Source of the DNA: an uncultured Roseovarius sp.
GTDB lineage: Bacteria; Pseudomonadota; Alphaproteobacteria; Rhodobacterales; Rhodobacteraceae
Direction of reading: 5' to 3'
NCBI GenBank assembly: GCA_947499555.1
Contig: CANMOU010000002.1
Span: 507,001-571,000, forward strand
DNA: 64,000 nucleotides
This document shows positions 43,506-52,040 of the stretch, one piece after another; within the stretch, counting starts at the first letter, position 1; each line of letters begins with the position of its first letter. A program made the position numbers and the translations under genes. The notes below the pieces were generated by a model. That model searched no databases, had not been told where the DNA came from, and saw only the letters and a program-made list of their open reading frames with translations.

Positions 43506-44290
43506 CCCGCCTTGATCTTTTCCTGCGTGTCTATCTCGCGCTGATTGTAGGCTTCATCTTCCTGCCGATCTTTGTCAGCCTGCTGTTCTCTTTCAACTCG
43601 GCCCGCTTCCCCACCCTGCCGATGAGCGGGTTCACGACGATCTGGTACGAAACCATCTTCGCCGATCCAGATTTCTGGCGCTCGGCCAAGAACAGCCTGA
43701 TCGTGTCTGCCTGCAGCGCAGTGATCGCCACATTCTTGGGTTTTTGCACCGCCTATACTGATTATCGCTACAGCTTCCGGGGCAAGAGCCTTTTTCTGGC
43801 GATCATCCTGCTTCCGCCCACCATTCCGCTGATCATTATTGCGCTGGCCATGCTGGCATGGTTCTCGCGTGTGGGCATGTCCGGGCAAGTGATCTCGATC
43901 ATCGTCGCGCATACCGTTCTGACCGCCCCTTTTGCCATGGCCATCATTCGCCTGCGCCTGAGCCAGATCGACGAAAGCCTCGAGGCCGCCGCCTGGAATC
44001 TTGGCGGCAACGAATGGCGTACCATGCGCGAGGTCATCATTCCCTTCTGTAAACCCGCTATCCTGTCGTCGCTGTTTCTGACCGCCGCAGTCTCTTTCGA
44101 CGAGTTTACCGTTTCGTGGTTTGTCAGCGGGCTGAACAAGACCTTACCTGTTCATGTGCTGGAGATTGTGCAGGGCACGATTGACCCGCAGGTCAACGCC
44201 ATCGGCACCTTTGTCTTTGCCATTTCGATCACGCTTGTGGTGACCTCTCAAGCCCTGATCTTTTTCCGTCTGCAAAGGAGCGCATCATGA
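43502..44290 (+). CDS. ABC transporter permease (PotC/PotI-like), second importer
   Basis: 262 residues from MTRLDLFLRVYLALIV at the ATGA overlap; the longer open frame lies inside the previous gene. Six helices, FIFLPIFVSLLFSFNSARFPTLP at the start, the EAA loop LEAAAWNLGGNEWRTMREVIIPF, and FDEFTVSWFVSG. It overlaps the ATPase gene by four bases (ATGA). Confidence 0.93.
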   Translation: MTRLDLFLRVYLALIVGFIFLPIFVSLLFSFNSARFPTLPMSGFTTIWYETIFADPDFWRSAKNSLIVSACSAVIATFLGFCTAYTDYRYSFRGKSLFLAIILLPPTIPLIIIALAMLAWFSRVGMSGQVISIIVAHTVLTAPFAMAIIRLRLSQIDESLEAAAWNLGGNEWRTMREVIIPFCKPAILSSLFLTAAVSFDEFTVSWFVSGLNKTLPVHVLEIVQGTIDPQVNAIGTFVFAISITLVVTSQALIFFRLQRSAS

Positions 44291-45357
44291 CCGAACCTTT
44301 GGTGGTGCTGGAAGGGGTCGAAAAACACTTTGATAATTTCGTCGCCGTGCAGAAGGCGAACCTGACCATCGGATCGGGCGAGTTCATCGCGATCATGGGT
44401 CCCTCCGGCTGCGGGAAAACCACGACCCTGCGCATGCTGGCGGGACTTGATGCGCCGACCAAAGGCGAAGTCCGCATTGCTGGCAAAGTGATGAATGATG
44501 TGCCCGCTCATGCCCGTGACACGCCCATGGTCTGGCAAAGCCTTGCGCTGTTTCCGTTTCTGAACGCACGTGAAAACGTTGAGTTTGGCCTTAAGATGCG
44601 CGGCATTAACCCGGCAGAACGGCGCACACGCGCGATGAACTGGCTGGAACGCATGGAAATCGCGGAATTCGCCGAACGCAATGTCGAAACCCTGTCGGGA
44701 GGACAGCGGCAACGCGTGGCTCTGGCCCGCGCACTGGTCACTGAACCAAAGCTGCTTTTGCTGGACGAACCCCTTTCGGCGCTGGACGCACATCTGGTCA
44801 TTCGCATGCAGTCGGTTCTTACCCGGCTGCAGCGTGAGCTGGGCATCACCTTTGTCTATGTCACCCATTCTCAATCCGAAGCTTTCGCCATGGCTGACCG
44901 CGTGGTGATCATGTCCAAGGGCGAGATTGCTCAGATTGGCACCCCACGCGAGGTCTACCGCGCACCGAAAACCCGGTTCGTGGCAGAATTTGTCGGTCGC
45001 AATAACATCCTGCCCGGCACCGTGACCGCCCATGCTCGTGGTACCGCCACCGTTGAAACCGATCAGGGCACGTTCAAGGTCAAGGGCGACGCCGCCGTGG
45101 GCCAGACAGCCTCGGTCGTGGTGGCCGCAGACATGGTGCAGATCGGCAAAGGTGAAAACACCATCAAGGCCACCGTCATCTCCGAGGAATTCGTGGGTTC
45201 CATGGTCACGGTCTTTCTGGAAGCTCCCGGCGGTGCTGAGCTGAAAATCCAGCTTCAGGAACGCGCGCTGGCAGACCTGGATATCAAGACAGGCAAGACA
45301 GTTTCCCTAAGTTGGGCCACGAAAGACGGGCATCTGCTTCTGGAGGAGGCGACATGA
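44287..45357 (+). CDS. ABC transporter ATP-binding protein, second importer
   Basis: 356 residues. Walker A GPSGCGKTT, Q-loop MVWQSLALFP, signature LSGGQRQRVALARAL, Walker B LLLLDEP followed by LSALDAHL, H-loop VTHSQSE (serine in place of the usual aspartate). A TOBE domain forms the C-terminal 110 residues. It is the cytosolic ATPase of this importer. Its stop overlaps the deacetylase-fold gene start by four bases, tying transport and enzymes into one transcript. Confidence 0.93.
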   Translation: MTEPLVVLEGVEKHFDNFVAVQKANLTIGSGEFIAIMGPSGCGKTTTLRMLAGLDAPTKGEVRIAGKVMNDVPAHARDTPMVWQSLALFPFLNARENVEFGLKMRGINPAERRTRAMNWLERMEIAEFAERNVETLSGGQRQRVALARALVTEPKLLLLDEPLSALDAHLVIRMQSVLTRLQRELGITFVYVTHSQSEAFAMADRVVIMSKGEIAQIGTPREVYRAPKTRFVAEFVGRNNILPGTVTAHARGTATVETDQGTFKVKGDAAVGQTASVVVAADMVQIGKGENTIKATVISEEFVGSMVTVFLEAPGGAELKIQLQERALADLDIKTGKTVSLSWATKDGHLLLEEAT

Positions 45358-46235
45358 TTCAAAATCCGATCCCCTGGCCCAATGGCGCGCGCTGTGCTTG
45401 CGCCATCACCTTTGACATGGATGCCGATAGCCTTATTCACATAGCTCGGCCCGGGGATTCCTCTGACAGGCTTTACCCCATTTCCATGGGGCGCTACGGG
45501 CCAACGGTGGCGATCCCCCGTATTCTGGACACCTATCGCCGTATGGGGATCAAACAGTCATTTTTCATCCCCGGTTGGTGCATGGAAACTTACGCGGACG
45601 CGGTCGAGAGCATCCTGAAAGACGGCCACGAGATTGGCCACCATGGCTGGATCCACGAAGATCCGATTGTCACCAAAGGGGCAGCGCAGCAGGAGGCATT
45701 TGAAAAAGCGCTCGACACGCATAAACGCCTGACCGGCCAAAGCCCGCGCGGCTATCGCGCGCCGGTCTACAATGTCACGGATCAGGTGATCGACCTTCTG
45801 GTCAAGCACCAGTTTCGCTATGACAGTTCGCTGATGGCCGATGACATCCCCTACCGGATGCAAACCAAGGACGGTGCGCTCTATGAAATGCCGGTGCATT
45901 GGGGCACAGATGACTGGCCTCCCTTCGCCCATTACGACGAGATCGGATACATGATGCCGGTGCGCGGCCCTTCGGCGGGGCTACAAGGATTCTGGGAAGA
46001 ATTTGAAGCCCAGTATGAGGCTTGCGGGTTCTTCATGCTGATCGTGCACCCGTTTCTGACTGGTCGGCTGGCCCGCTGGCGACTGGTGGAACAATGGCTT
46101 GAACGCACATTGGCCGACCGCGATGTCTGGTTTGCACCTCTGGAACAGATCGCCGATCATTTGGATAATGTTGCTGCCGACGGCACTCATATCCGCACCG
46201 AACACCTGCCCTACTATACAAGCCCGCAAACCTGA
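45354..46235 (+). CDS. NodB-fold hydrolase (PuuE / cyclic-imidase group of the polysaccharide deacetylase family)
   Basis: 293 residues, cytosolic, from the ATG in the ATGA overlap. The metal site of the NodB fold is FDMDADS (acidic pair) and HEIGHHGWIHED (two histidines), with GYRAP and a late MLIVHP histidine. The family pattern with an intact cytosolic protein of this size fits PuuE-type allantoinases and Pseudomonas cyclic imide hydrolase rather than cell-wall deacetylases, which are exported. Ring opening of a cyclic amide or imide is the inferred reaction. It sits between the importer and a deaminase, 12 bp before the latter. Confidence 0.82.
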   Translation: MIQNPIPWPNGARCACAITFDMDADSLIHIARPGDSSDRLYPISMGRYGPTVAIPRILDTYRRMGIKQSFFIPGWCMETYADAVESILKDGHEIGHHGWIHEDPIVTKGAAQQEAFEKALDTHKRLTGQSPRGYRAPVYNVTDQVIDLLVKHQFRYDSSLMADDIPYRMQTKDGALYEMPVHWGTDDWPPFAHYDEIGYMMPVRGPSAGLQGFWEEFEAQYEACGFFMLIVHPFLTGRLARWRLVEQWLERTLADRDVWFAPLEQIADHLDNVAADGTHIRTEHLPYYTSPQT

Positions 46236-46247
46236 AAGGAGCATGCC

Positions 46248-46697
46248 ATGCTGTCTGATACCGATGCCAAGTTCTTGCGCATGGCCTATGACGAGGCCAA
46301 GGGCGGTTATGATGAAGGCGGCTGTCCCATCGGCTCTGTGCTGGCGCGTGGCGACGACCTTGTGTCGCGCGGGCGCAATCAACGGGTGCAACAGGGCGAT
46401 CCGATTGCGCATGGCGAAATGGACGCACTACGCAAGGCCGGACGGCAGAAAACCTACCGTGATACAACGCTTTATACCTCGCTCAGCCCCTGCATGATGT
46501 GCACCGGCACAATCATACAGTTTGGCATCCCCCGCGTGGTCATTGGCGAGAACACCACTTTTGGCGGCAATGAGGATTTCCTGCGCTCCAAGGGGGTTGA
46601 GGTGATTGTAGCAGACGACCCAGATTGCATCGCCCTGATGACCCGTTTCATCGAGGAGAAACCAGAACTATGGAACGAAGATATCGCGGAGGAATAA
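46248..46697 (+). CDS. Cytosine-deaminase-like (Fcy1-type) zinc deaminase
   Basis: 149 residues. Zinc motif HGE (about 56-58, H-A-E type with proton shuttle glutamate) and PCMMC (83-87). The C-terminal part, GIPRVVIGENTTFGG and IEEKPELWNEDI, follows yeast cytosine deaminase Fcy1 closely, a different fold from bacterial CodA. The expected reaction is hydrolytic loss of ammonia from an amino-pyrimidine or similar imine-like ring. Substrate could be cytosine, creatinine-like or another ring; the NodB-fold neighbour would then open the product. One base separates it from the next gene. Confidence 0.9.
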   Translation: MLSDTDAKFLRMAYDEAKGGYDEGGCPIGSVLARGDDLVSRGRNQRVQQGDPIAHGEMDALRKAGRQKTYRDTTLYTSLSPCMMCTGTIIQFGIPRVVIGENTTFGGNEDFLRSKGVEVIVADDPDCIALMTRFIEEKPELWNEDIAEE

Positions 46698-46698
46698 G

Positions 46699-47346
46699 AT
46701 GCCTGACACATTGATCACAGGGGCTCCGTCACGCCCGGACTCCGACATTGTCGAAGATACCGTTGTCGCACCTAGAGCACCCTGGAGCGCCACCATTAAA
46801 GAAGGGCACACCCTGCGGCTGATCGATCTTGAGGGTCAGCAGGCTATTGATTTCCTTTGTTTTGGAACCGAGCCCTACAACGATCAAGTTGAACGCTATC
46901 ACATGCCCAACACAATCAAGGTCCCTAAACATATCTTTCTCGAGAAAGGGACAGTTCTCTATTCACAGTTTGCCCGACCCATGATGACGATCACCGACGA
47001 TAGCTGCGGCGGGCACGACACGATCTTCGGCTGCTGCTCCTTTGCCGTGGATCAGGTGCGCTATGGAAAACAGAATGGCGAGTGTTGCCAACGCAACTTT
47101 GAACGGGAAATGGCAAAGCACGGTCTTGGAGCCGAGCATGTTGTCGCCAACGCGAATTTCTTCATGAACGTCCCGATCGGATCTGACGGCCATGTCGAAA
47201 TTACCGATAGCCAATCCAGGGCGGGGGATTTCGTAGACCTGCGCGCGGAAATGGATGTGGTTGCGGTGCTGTCAAACTGCCCACAGGAATTGAACGCCGC
47301 CGCTGGCGGTGGTCCAACGCCCATTCGCGCGATCATCTACAAATAA
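46699..47346 (+). CDS. DUF1989 protein (urea-carboxylase-associated family)
   Basis: 215 residues. The family is known from urea carboxylase operons, where a heterodimeric relative (CgdAB) acts as carboxyguanidine deiminase. Seen here are LIDLEGQQAIDFLCF, the cysteine/histidine-rich DSCGGHDTIFGCCSF (probable metal site) and GECCQRNFE. Urea carboxylase itself is absent and only one DUF1989 gene is present, so a different C-N hydrolase reaction in this operon is likely. It is the last gene, ending in a strong terminator. Confidence 0.88.
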   Translation: MPDTLITGAPSRPDSDIVEDTVVAPRAPWSATIKEGHTLRLIDLEGQQAIDFLCFGTEPYNDQVERYHMPNTIKVPKHIFLEKGTVLYSQFARPMMTITDDSCGGHDTIFGCCSFAVDQVRYGKQNGECCQRNFEREMAKHGLGAEHVVANANFFMNVPIGSDGHVEITDSQSRAGDFVDLRAEMDVVAVLSNCPQELNAAAGGGPTPIRAIIYK

Positions 47347-47373
47347 AAGCGCCCACCAAAACGGCGGGCGCTT
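47347..47373. terminator. Bidirectional terminator
   Basis: AGCGCCC (47348-47354) and GGGCGCT (47366-47372), with two more GC pairs inside and loop AAAAC, form a strong stem. It follows the DUF1989 stop directly and precedes the end of the facing DUF2853 gene; A-rich and TT flanks suit both directions. Confidence 0.75.
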
Positions 47374-47396
47374 AAAGCTAATCGGTCCGGGAAGAC

Positions 47397-47738
47397 TTAG
47401 CCGTAAACCGACTCTTTTCCGAAATGCTTGGTGAGCATGTAGTAAATGACAGCGCGATATTTGTTGCGCTCAGATTGACCATAGGTCTCAATCGCTTGGT
47501 TGATCGCATCCATCAGTTGCGGGCCGTCCGAAAGACCCAGCTTCTTGATGAGGAAATTGTCTTTTACAGTTTCAAGCTCCTGCGGCTGACCTGCGGCAAC
47601 TGTCGAGGCATCCGCATCATAGATTGATGGTCCACAGCCAATTGTCACCTTGGTCAAAAGATCCATGTCCGGGCTCATCCCGCACTTGTTCTTCAGATCA
47701 TCCGCATATTTCGCGATCAAGTCATCACGACGTCCCAT
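47397..47738 (-). CDS. DUF2853 protein
   Basis: 113 residues, soluble. It has the DUF2853 pattern: RDDLIAKYADDLKNKCG at the N-terminus, LTKVTIGCGPSIYDADAS in the middle and KYRAVIYYMLTKHFGKE at the C-terminus. Members are small helical proteins of unknown function, common in Rhodobacterales and Bacteroidetes. The gene is monocistronic, between two terminators. No role can be proposed. Confidence 0.88.
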   Translation of the reverse strand: MGRRDDLIAKYADDLKNKCGMSPDMDLLTKVTIGCGPSIYDADASTVAAGQPQELETVKDNFLIKKLGLSDGPQLMDAINQAIETYGQSERNKYRAVIYYMLTKHFGKESVYG

Positions 47739-47969
47739 ATATACACTCCCACCTGTCCGGGTTAATCCGGATTTTGTTGCATGAATTGCCTAAAAAGGCG
47801 CGTGTTGTACGATACTCATTGCGACACAGCACTCAAAGGGAAAACTTAGGCACATCTCCCCCGGTTGCGCGAAACCGCCCATTTTCAGAATCTCTGCAAA
47901 TCATCTTTGAGATTTCAGTGCGAAATCGATGGGCTGAGCGTAAATAGAGTCTCTTTTTCCGCCCTAAAC

Positions 47970-48004
47970 GCCAAGAGCGCACCAATAGACGGCGCGCTCT
48001 TGGC
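47970..48004 (-). terminator. Terminator of ahcY
   Basis: GCCAAGAGCGC (47970-47980) and GCGCTCTTGGC (47994-48004) pair perfectly over 11 bp with a 13-base loop; on the minus strand TTTAGGG follows. It lies 11 bases after the ahcY stop, within the 277-bp gap that is otherwise featureless. Confidence 0.75.
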
Positions 48005-48015
48005 AGTAGTACGTA

Positions 48016-49404
48016 TCAGTAGCGGTAATGCTCTGGTTTGTAGGGCCCTTCCGGGTTCACTCCGATGTAGTCCGCCTGATCCTGTGCAAGCGGCGTCAGC
48101 TTAACGCCGATCCGGTCTAGGTGCAGGCGCGCCACTTTTTCATCCAGATGCTTGGGCAAAATATAGACCTGATTGTCATACTGATCCCCGCGCTGCCACA
48201 GTTCAATCTGTGCAAGGACCTGATTGGTGAAACTTGCTGACATGACAAAAGACGGGTGGCCCGTTGCGTTCCCAAGGTTCAACAGACGGCCTTCGCTGAG
48301 CAGAATGATACGGTTGCCAGAAGGCATCTCGATCATGTCCACCTGTTCTTTGATGTTGGTCCATTTGTGGTTCTTCAGGTTGGCCACCTGAATTTCGTTG
48401 TCGAAGTGACCAATATTGCCAACGATGGCCATGTCCTTCATCTCGCGCATATGCTCGATGCGGATGACGTCTTTGTTGCCGGTGGTGGTGATAAAGATGT
48501 CTGCGCTATCAACAACGTCTTCGAGCAAAACAACTTCGAAGCCGTCCATCGCCGCCTGCAGCGCACAAATTGGGTCAACCTCGGTCACTTTCACGCGGGC
48601 ACCCGCCCCACGAAGGCTCGCTGCCGACCCTTTGCCAACATCACCGTAGCCCATGACAACGGCAACCTTGCCAGCCATCATCGTGTCGGTGGCGCGGCGG
48701 ATGCCGTCAACCAGCGATTCCTTACAGCCGTATTTGTTGTCGAATTTCGATTTGGTCACGCTGTCATTCACATTGATAGCTGGGAAGGGCAACTGCCCTT
48801 TCTTATGCAGATCGTAAAGGCGATGCACACCGGTGGTGGTTTCCTCCGACACACCTTTGATCGCATCGCGCGTCTTGGTGAACCAACCGGGGCTTTCCGC
48901 CATCCGCTTTTTGATCTGTGCCTTGATGACCTCCTCCTCTTCAGAGGACGGGACTGGAATGATGTCTTCGCCTGCTTCCGCACGGGCACCGAGCAACACA
49001 TACAATGTCGCATCGCCACCATCGTCCAGGATCATGTTCGCCCCTTCAGGGAACATGAAAGACCGGTCCAGATAGTCCCAGTGCTCTTCCAGAGTTTGAC
49101 CTTTAACAGCGAAAACGGGCGTCCCGCCTTCGGCGATTGCCGCCGCTGCATGATCTTGTGTGGAGAAGATGTTGCAACTGGCCCAGCGCACATCGGCCCC
49201 AAGAGCGACAAGCGTCTCGATCAAAACCGCTGTCTGGATCGTCATGTGCAGGCTGCCTACAATCCGGGCGCCTTTAAGCGGCTTTTCTGCGCCATACTCT
49301 TTGCGCAGCGCCATCAGGCCGGGCATTTCCGTTTCGGCGATATCAAGCTCCTTACGGCCAAACGCCGCCAGGCTGATATCTTTCACAACAAAGTCTTTCG
49401 CCAT
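48016..49404 (-). CDS. ahcY: S-adenosylhomocysteinase
   Basis: 462 residues, the usual bacterial length including the insert relative to mammals. It hydrolyses S-adenosylhomocysteine to adenosine and homocysteine with tightly bound NAD. Clear segments are [16 protein letters not shown], the NAD-binding [46 protein letters not shown] and the C-terminal [15 protein letters not shown] with the KPEHYRY end. Its leader contains a hairpin that includes the likely ribosome site. Confidence 0.97.
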   Translation of the reverse strand: MAKDFVVKDISLAAFGRKELDIAETEMPGLMALRKEYGAEKPLKGARIVGSLHMTIQTAVLIETLVALGADVRWASCNIFSTQDHAAAAIAEGGTPVFAVKGQTLEEHWDYLDRSFMFPEGANMILDDGGDATLYVLLGARAEAGEDIIPVPSSEEEEVIKAQIKKRMAESPGWFTKTRDAIKGVSEETTTGVHRLYDLHKKGQLPFPAINVNDSVTKSKFDNKYGCKESLVDGIRRATDTMMAGKVAVVMGYGDVGKGSAASLRGAGARVKVTEVDPICALQAAMDGFEVVLLEDVVDSADIFITTTGNKDVIRIEHMREMKDMAIVGNIGHFDNEIQVANLKNHKWTNIKEQVDMIEMPSGNRIILLSEGRLLNLGNATGHPSFVMSASFTNQVLAQIELWQRGDQYDNQVYILPKHLDEKVARLHLDRIGVKLTPLAQDQADYIGVNPEGPYKPEHYRY

Positions 49405-49413
49405 TTACTTGTT

Positions 49414-49435
49414 CCCTACAAATACGTTTGCAGGG
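49414..49435 (-). promoter_or_regulatory. Leader hairpin masking the ahcY ribosome site
   Basis: On the minus strand CCCTGCAAA-CGTA-TTTGTAGGG forms a 9-bp stem (one G-U) with a tetraloop, ending nine bases before the ahcY start. The 3' arm contains UAGGG, the only ribosome-site-like sequence in front of the gene, so the folded form should limit translation. It does not match the SAH or SAM/SAH riboswitch patterns I know. Confidence 0.5.
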
Positions 49436-49479
49436 CAAATAGCACTAGACCCGGCCTTCGGCAACGCGTGATTGCAGCG

Positions 49480-49797
49480 TTAGCTAGCAATCCCTTCAGC
49501 AGCGGCCATAGTCGTATTGGAATTCCAGTTCTGGCCAGTTGCCACAACACAGCTCATCCCATTCGGCTGCGTGATAAAAACCGTGAAGCTACCAGTCTGT
49601 TCCGAGCTCCAAACCTCGAGCAGTTGGCTCGATGATTGCAGCCCCCCACCAGTCAGATGTTCCCCATATTTCGACTCTAACCGCTCGATAAGCGCGTCGC
49701 GCGGCATGCATTGGGCAGATTGGGCTTGTGCAAAAGTCGGCGGAGCAATCGCAGCAGCGCCAAAGATAAGTGCGGAAGTGATTGTGCGTTTAAACAT
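49480..49797 (-). CDS. Small secreted protein, paralog A
   Basis: 105 residues from MFKRTITSALIFGAA; a longer frame upstream is unsupported and the ATG is preceded by AGGAGAC. Signal peptide 1-25 or so (PPTFAQAQS). The mature protein has two cysteines (AQCMPRDAL and MSCVVATG), GGGLQ, EVWSSEQTGSFTVFI and GQNWN. It shares this pattern with the neighbour at 49939-50253, so the two are tandem duplicates. I do not recognise a named family. The paired cysteines probably form a disulfide in the periplasm or outside. Confidence 0.75.
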   Translation of the reverse strand: MFKRTITSALIFGAAAIAPPTFAQAQSAQCMPRDALIERLESKYGEHLTGGGLQSSSQLLEVWSSEQTGSFTVFITQPNGMSCVVATGQNWNSNTTMAAAEGIAS

Positions 49798-49938
49798 GGT
49801 TTGTCTCCTTTGAAGTAGCGCATCCAGAGCCGAGACGTCCCAAGATGCGGTGATACCTTCAAGTTGGAGACTCGAATCCTGAATCCCATTCAAATCCCCG
49901 CACAAACGGGTGTGGGGCCGTGATTGATCCGACCCAGA

Positions 49939-50253
49939 CTAGCTTTCAGAGCCTTGCGGGATATCTTCAGCATTGATCTGATGCCAATCTGTTCCCGTCG
50001 CCACAACGCACGCCACACCATCGGGTGTCGTAAGCATAACTGTAAAAGTTCCAGTCTTCTGCGAAGACCAAACTTCCACCAAAGTTTGTTTGTTACGAAT
50101 TGTCTGAAGACCGCCAGCCGAAAACATCTCGTCATATTGCGATTGTAAGCGCTGAACCACCGTATCGCGGTCTGCACAGCTGGCCGCATATGCCGGGCCC
50201 GCAAAAAGACCTACACCGCAAACAGCCGCCAACACACAAAGTTGCCTGACCAT
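49939..50253 (-). CDS. Small secreted protein, paralog B
   Basis: 104 residues with a signal peptide (VRQLCVLAAVCGVGLFAGPAYA). The mature part, ASCADRDTVVQRLQSQYDE, then SAGGLQ, EVWSSQKTGTFTVML, GVACVVATGTDW, parallels paralog A position by position, including both cysteines. A ribosome site GAGGAG lies before the ATG. It ends 142 bp before paralog A on the same strand; probably one transcript. Function unknown. Confidence 0.75.
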   Translation of the reverse strand: MVRQLCVLAAVCGVGLFAGPAYAASCADRDTVVQRLQSQYDEMFSAGGLQTIRNKQTLVEVWSSQKTGTFTVMLTTPDGVACVVATGTDWHQINAEDIPQGSES

Positions 50254-50450
50254 ATCAAGCTCCTCATTATTGTTTTGAGGCGAACTGCGAGGAGCGAACG
50301 AACGCCTGCTTATGCTCGTTCCACACCTAACCTGTCGGGCGCTGCTTCGTCTACTGCCCCTATTTTGCCCGGCAAATCTCTTGCTGGCATAGAACGAGGC
50401 AAGGATGCGCCAGAATTATGGCAACAATGAGGCACTTGTTTTGACAAGTG

Positions 50451-51398
50451 ATGAAGGATTATTTCAGTCCTGCAATGGTTTGGGAGAAACCGATGACCCG
50501 CGATCAGGACTTGAGCTTTTCAAGCGGCTCGGCAAAACGCCAATATGTCATCCTGATGTCTCTCTTTCGCATCGCGACATTAAACAGGTACTTGTTCGGC
50601 ATTTTTGCACGGGGATTGGCCCGGTTTTTCCCGGCCAGGAACGCTGTCACCGTAAAACTGAAGACAGGTGGGCGGTTCAAAATCTACCTTGATGACGCTT
50701 ATTGGACTCGGTTCGCCCTTTACCGCAAGGATTACGAAAACGACGTCGGTGACGTCATTCAGGCAGCACAAAGTCATGCAGATGTCTTTTGCGATCTCGG
50801 AGCGAACAAGGGATATTGGACGGTTTTTTCAGCACCACTGTTTAAACAGATTTTCGCGGTCGAAGCCTCATCAGACACTTACAAGATTCTCACAGAGAAC
50901 ACAGGCGCACTCAAAAAGGTAAGCCGCAGATGGGCCGCCGTCTTTTCCAAGAGCAATGAAGAACTGACATTCGTCAACGTGCACAACAGTCACGCGTCGG
51001 CCCGGTTGGGCGACAATCCGAACGCGACGGACCACACCGAGACCGTTGAGACGATCGCGATTGATGATCTCTTGCCAGCCAAGACAGCCGCCTTGATCAA
51101 GCTTGACGTGGAAGGTGCCGAGATTGCAGCGATAGAAGGCGCGAAAAGAGCACTCGCTGACGGCTGCGTTCTGATTTACGAGGATCACGGTAGTGATCGA
51201 AGCTGCGCACCAAGCGTCCACCTGTTGGATATCCCTGGAATCAGTCTCTATTCTGCCCAAAGTGGCCTAAGGCAGCTTCTTTCCATAGAAGACGTTTTGT
51301 CGGAAAAACCGGACAAATACACCGGATACAATTTCCTTGCCGCGCATAAGGACTCGACCCTTCTGGCTGGTATTATTGAAGGTTTTGCAAACCGCTGA
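50451..51398 (+). CDS. FkbM-family methyltransferase
   Basis: About 315 residues; starts at 50451 or, alternatively, at the methionine of MTRDQDL (50493). The SAM-binding core is CDLGANKGYWTVF, then IFAVEASSDTYKIL, and the FkbM late motif ETVETIAIDDLL, LIKLDVEGAEIAAIEGA. FkbM proteins methylate hydroxyls on glycans, lipids or natural products. The gene stands alone, and the acceptor cannot be inferred. Unlike many glycan-modifying FkbM genes it has no glycosyltransferase neighbours. Confidence 0.85.
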   Translation: MKDYFSPAMVWEKPMTRDQDLSFSSGSAKRQYVILMSLFRIATLNRYLFGIFARGLARFFPARNAVTVKLKTGGRFKIYLDDAYWTRFALYRKDYENDVGDVIQAAQSHADVFCDLGANKGYWTVFSAPLFKQIFAVEASSDTYKILTENTGALKKVSRRWAAVFSKSNEELTFVNVHNSHASARLGDNPNATDHTETVETIAIDDLLPAKTAALIKLDVEGAEIAAIEGAKRALADGCVLIYEDHGSDRSCAPSVHLLDIPGISLYSAQSGLRQLLSIEDVLSEKPDKYTGYNFLAAHKDSTLLAGIIEGFANR

Positions 51399-51446
51399 AT
51401 GAGCTAGTATCACCTCAACGTTCAATACCAAAAGATCGGAAACCAA

Positions 51447-52040
51447 GTGCCCGCAGCCCGCGCCTGGCAAAAGATGCTTTCAGGTCGTCGACTTGACCTT
51501 CTGGATCCCACGCCTTTTGACATCGAGGTCGAAGACATCGCTCATGGCCTAAGCTTTGTTGCACGTTGGAATGGGCAGACACTGGGCGATTTCGCTTATT
51601 CCGTTGCAGAGCATTCCCTACTGGTCGAACGCCTTTTCACCAAGCTCGCCAAAAATCCCGAACCAAGGTGGCAATTGGCGGCCTTGCTTCATGACGCACC
51701 AGAATACGTGATCGGCGACATGATTTCGCCTGTCAAGATTGCCGTTGGCCCCGGGTATAGTGAGCTTGATAAGCGGCTGGCGGCAGCGGTCCACCTGCGT
51801 TTCGGATTGCCTGTTATCATCCCCGATTCTGTCAAGCGGATGATCAAGAAGGCGGACAAAGTCAGCGCTTGGGCAGAAGCAACGCAGATCGCTGGCTTCA
51901 CCGAAGCGGAAGCAAATCGCTTCTTTGGAAAACCCGACCTGGCACTTCTGGATGGCAATGAGCTTCTTTTGCGGCCTCCGATGGAGACGCGTGCGGATTT
52001 CATCGCGCGACATACCGAGCTTCTGGAAGCAATGTCATGA
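51447..52040 (+). CDS. HD-domain phosphohydrolase (YfbR-like)
   Basis: 197 residues, GTG start. The HD site is seen as SVAEHSLLVERL (first histidine), ALLHDAPEYVIGDM (HD pair) and a later aspartate in IKKADKVSAWAEA. This arrangement, with 'HDAPE' following HD, is typical of YfbR/5'-deoxynucleotidase relatives that dephosphorylate nucleoside monophosphates. Substrate is inferred only. The stop overlaps the acetyltransferase start by four bases. Confidence 0.87.
   Translation: MPAARAWQKMLSGRRLDLLDPTPFDIEVEDIAHGLSFVARWNGQTLGDFAYSVAEHSLLVERLFTKLAKNPEPRWQLAALLHDAPEYVIGDMISPVKIAVGPGYSELDKRLAAAVHLRFGLPVIIPDSVKRMIKKADKVSAWAEATQIAGFTEAEANRFFGKPDLALLDGNELLLRPPMETRADFIARHTELLEAMS

Noticed and set aside
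49405-49479. SAH or SAM/SAH riboswitch before ahcY
   Set aside because: The leader is too short and the sequence does not show the conserved cores I know; only a small hairpin is present.
48256-49635. 459-codon plus-strand frame opposite ahcY
   Set aside because: Long only because of codon bias in ahcY; low-complexity mixed composition with many His/Arg/Cys and no motif.
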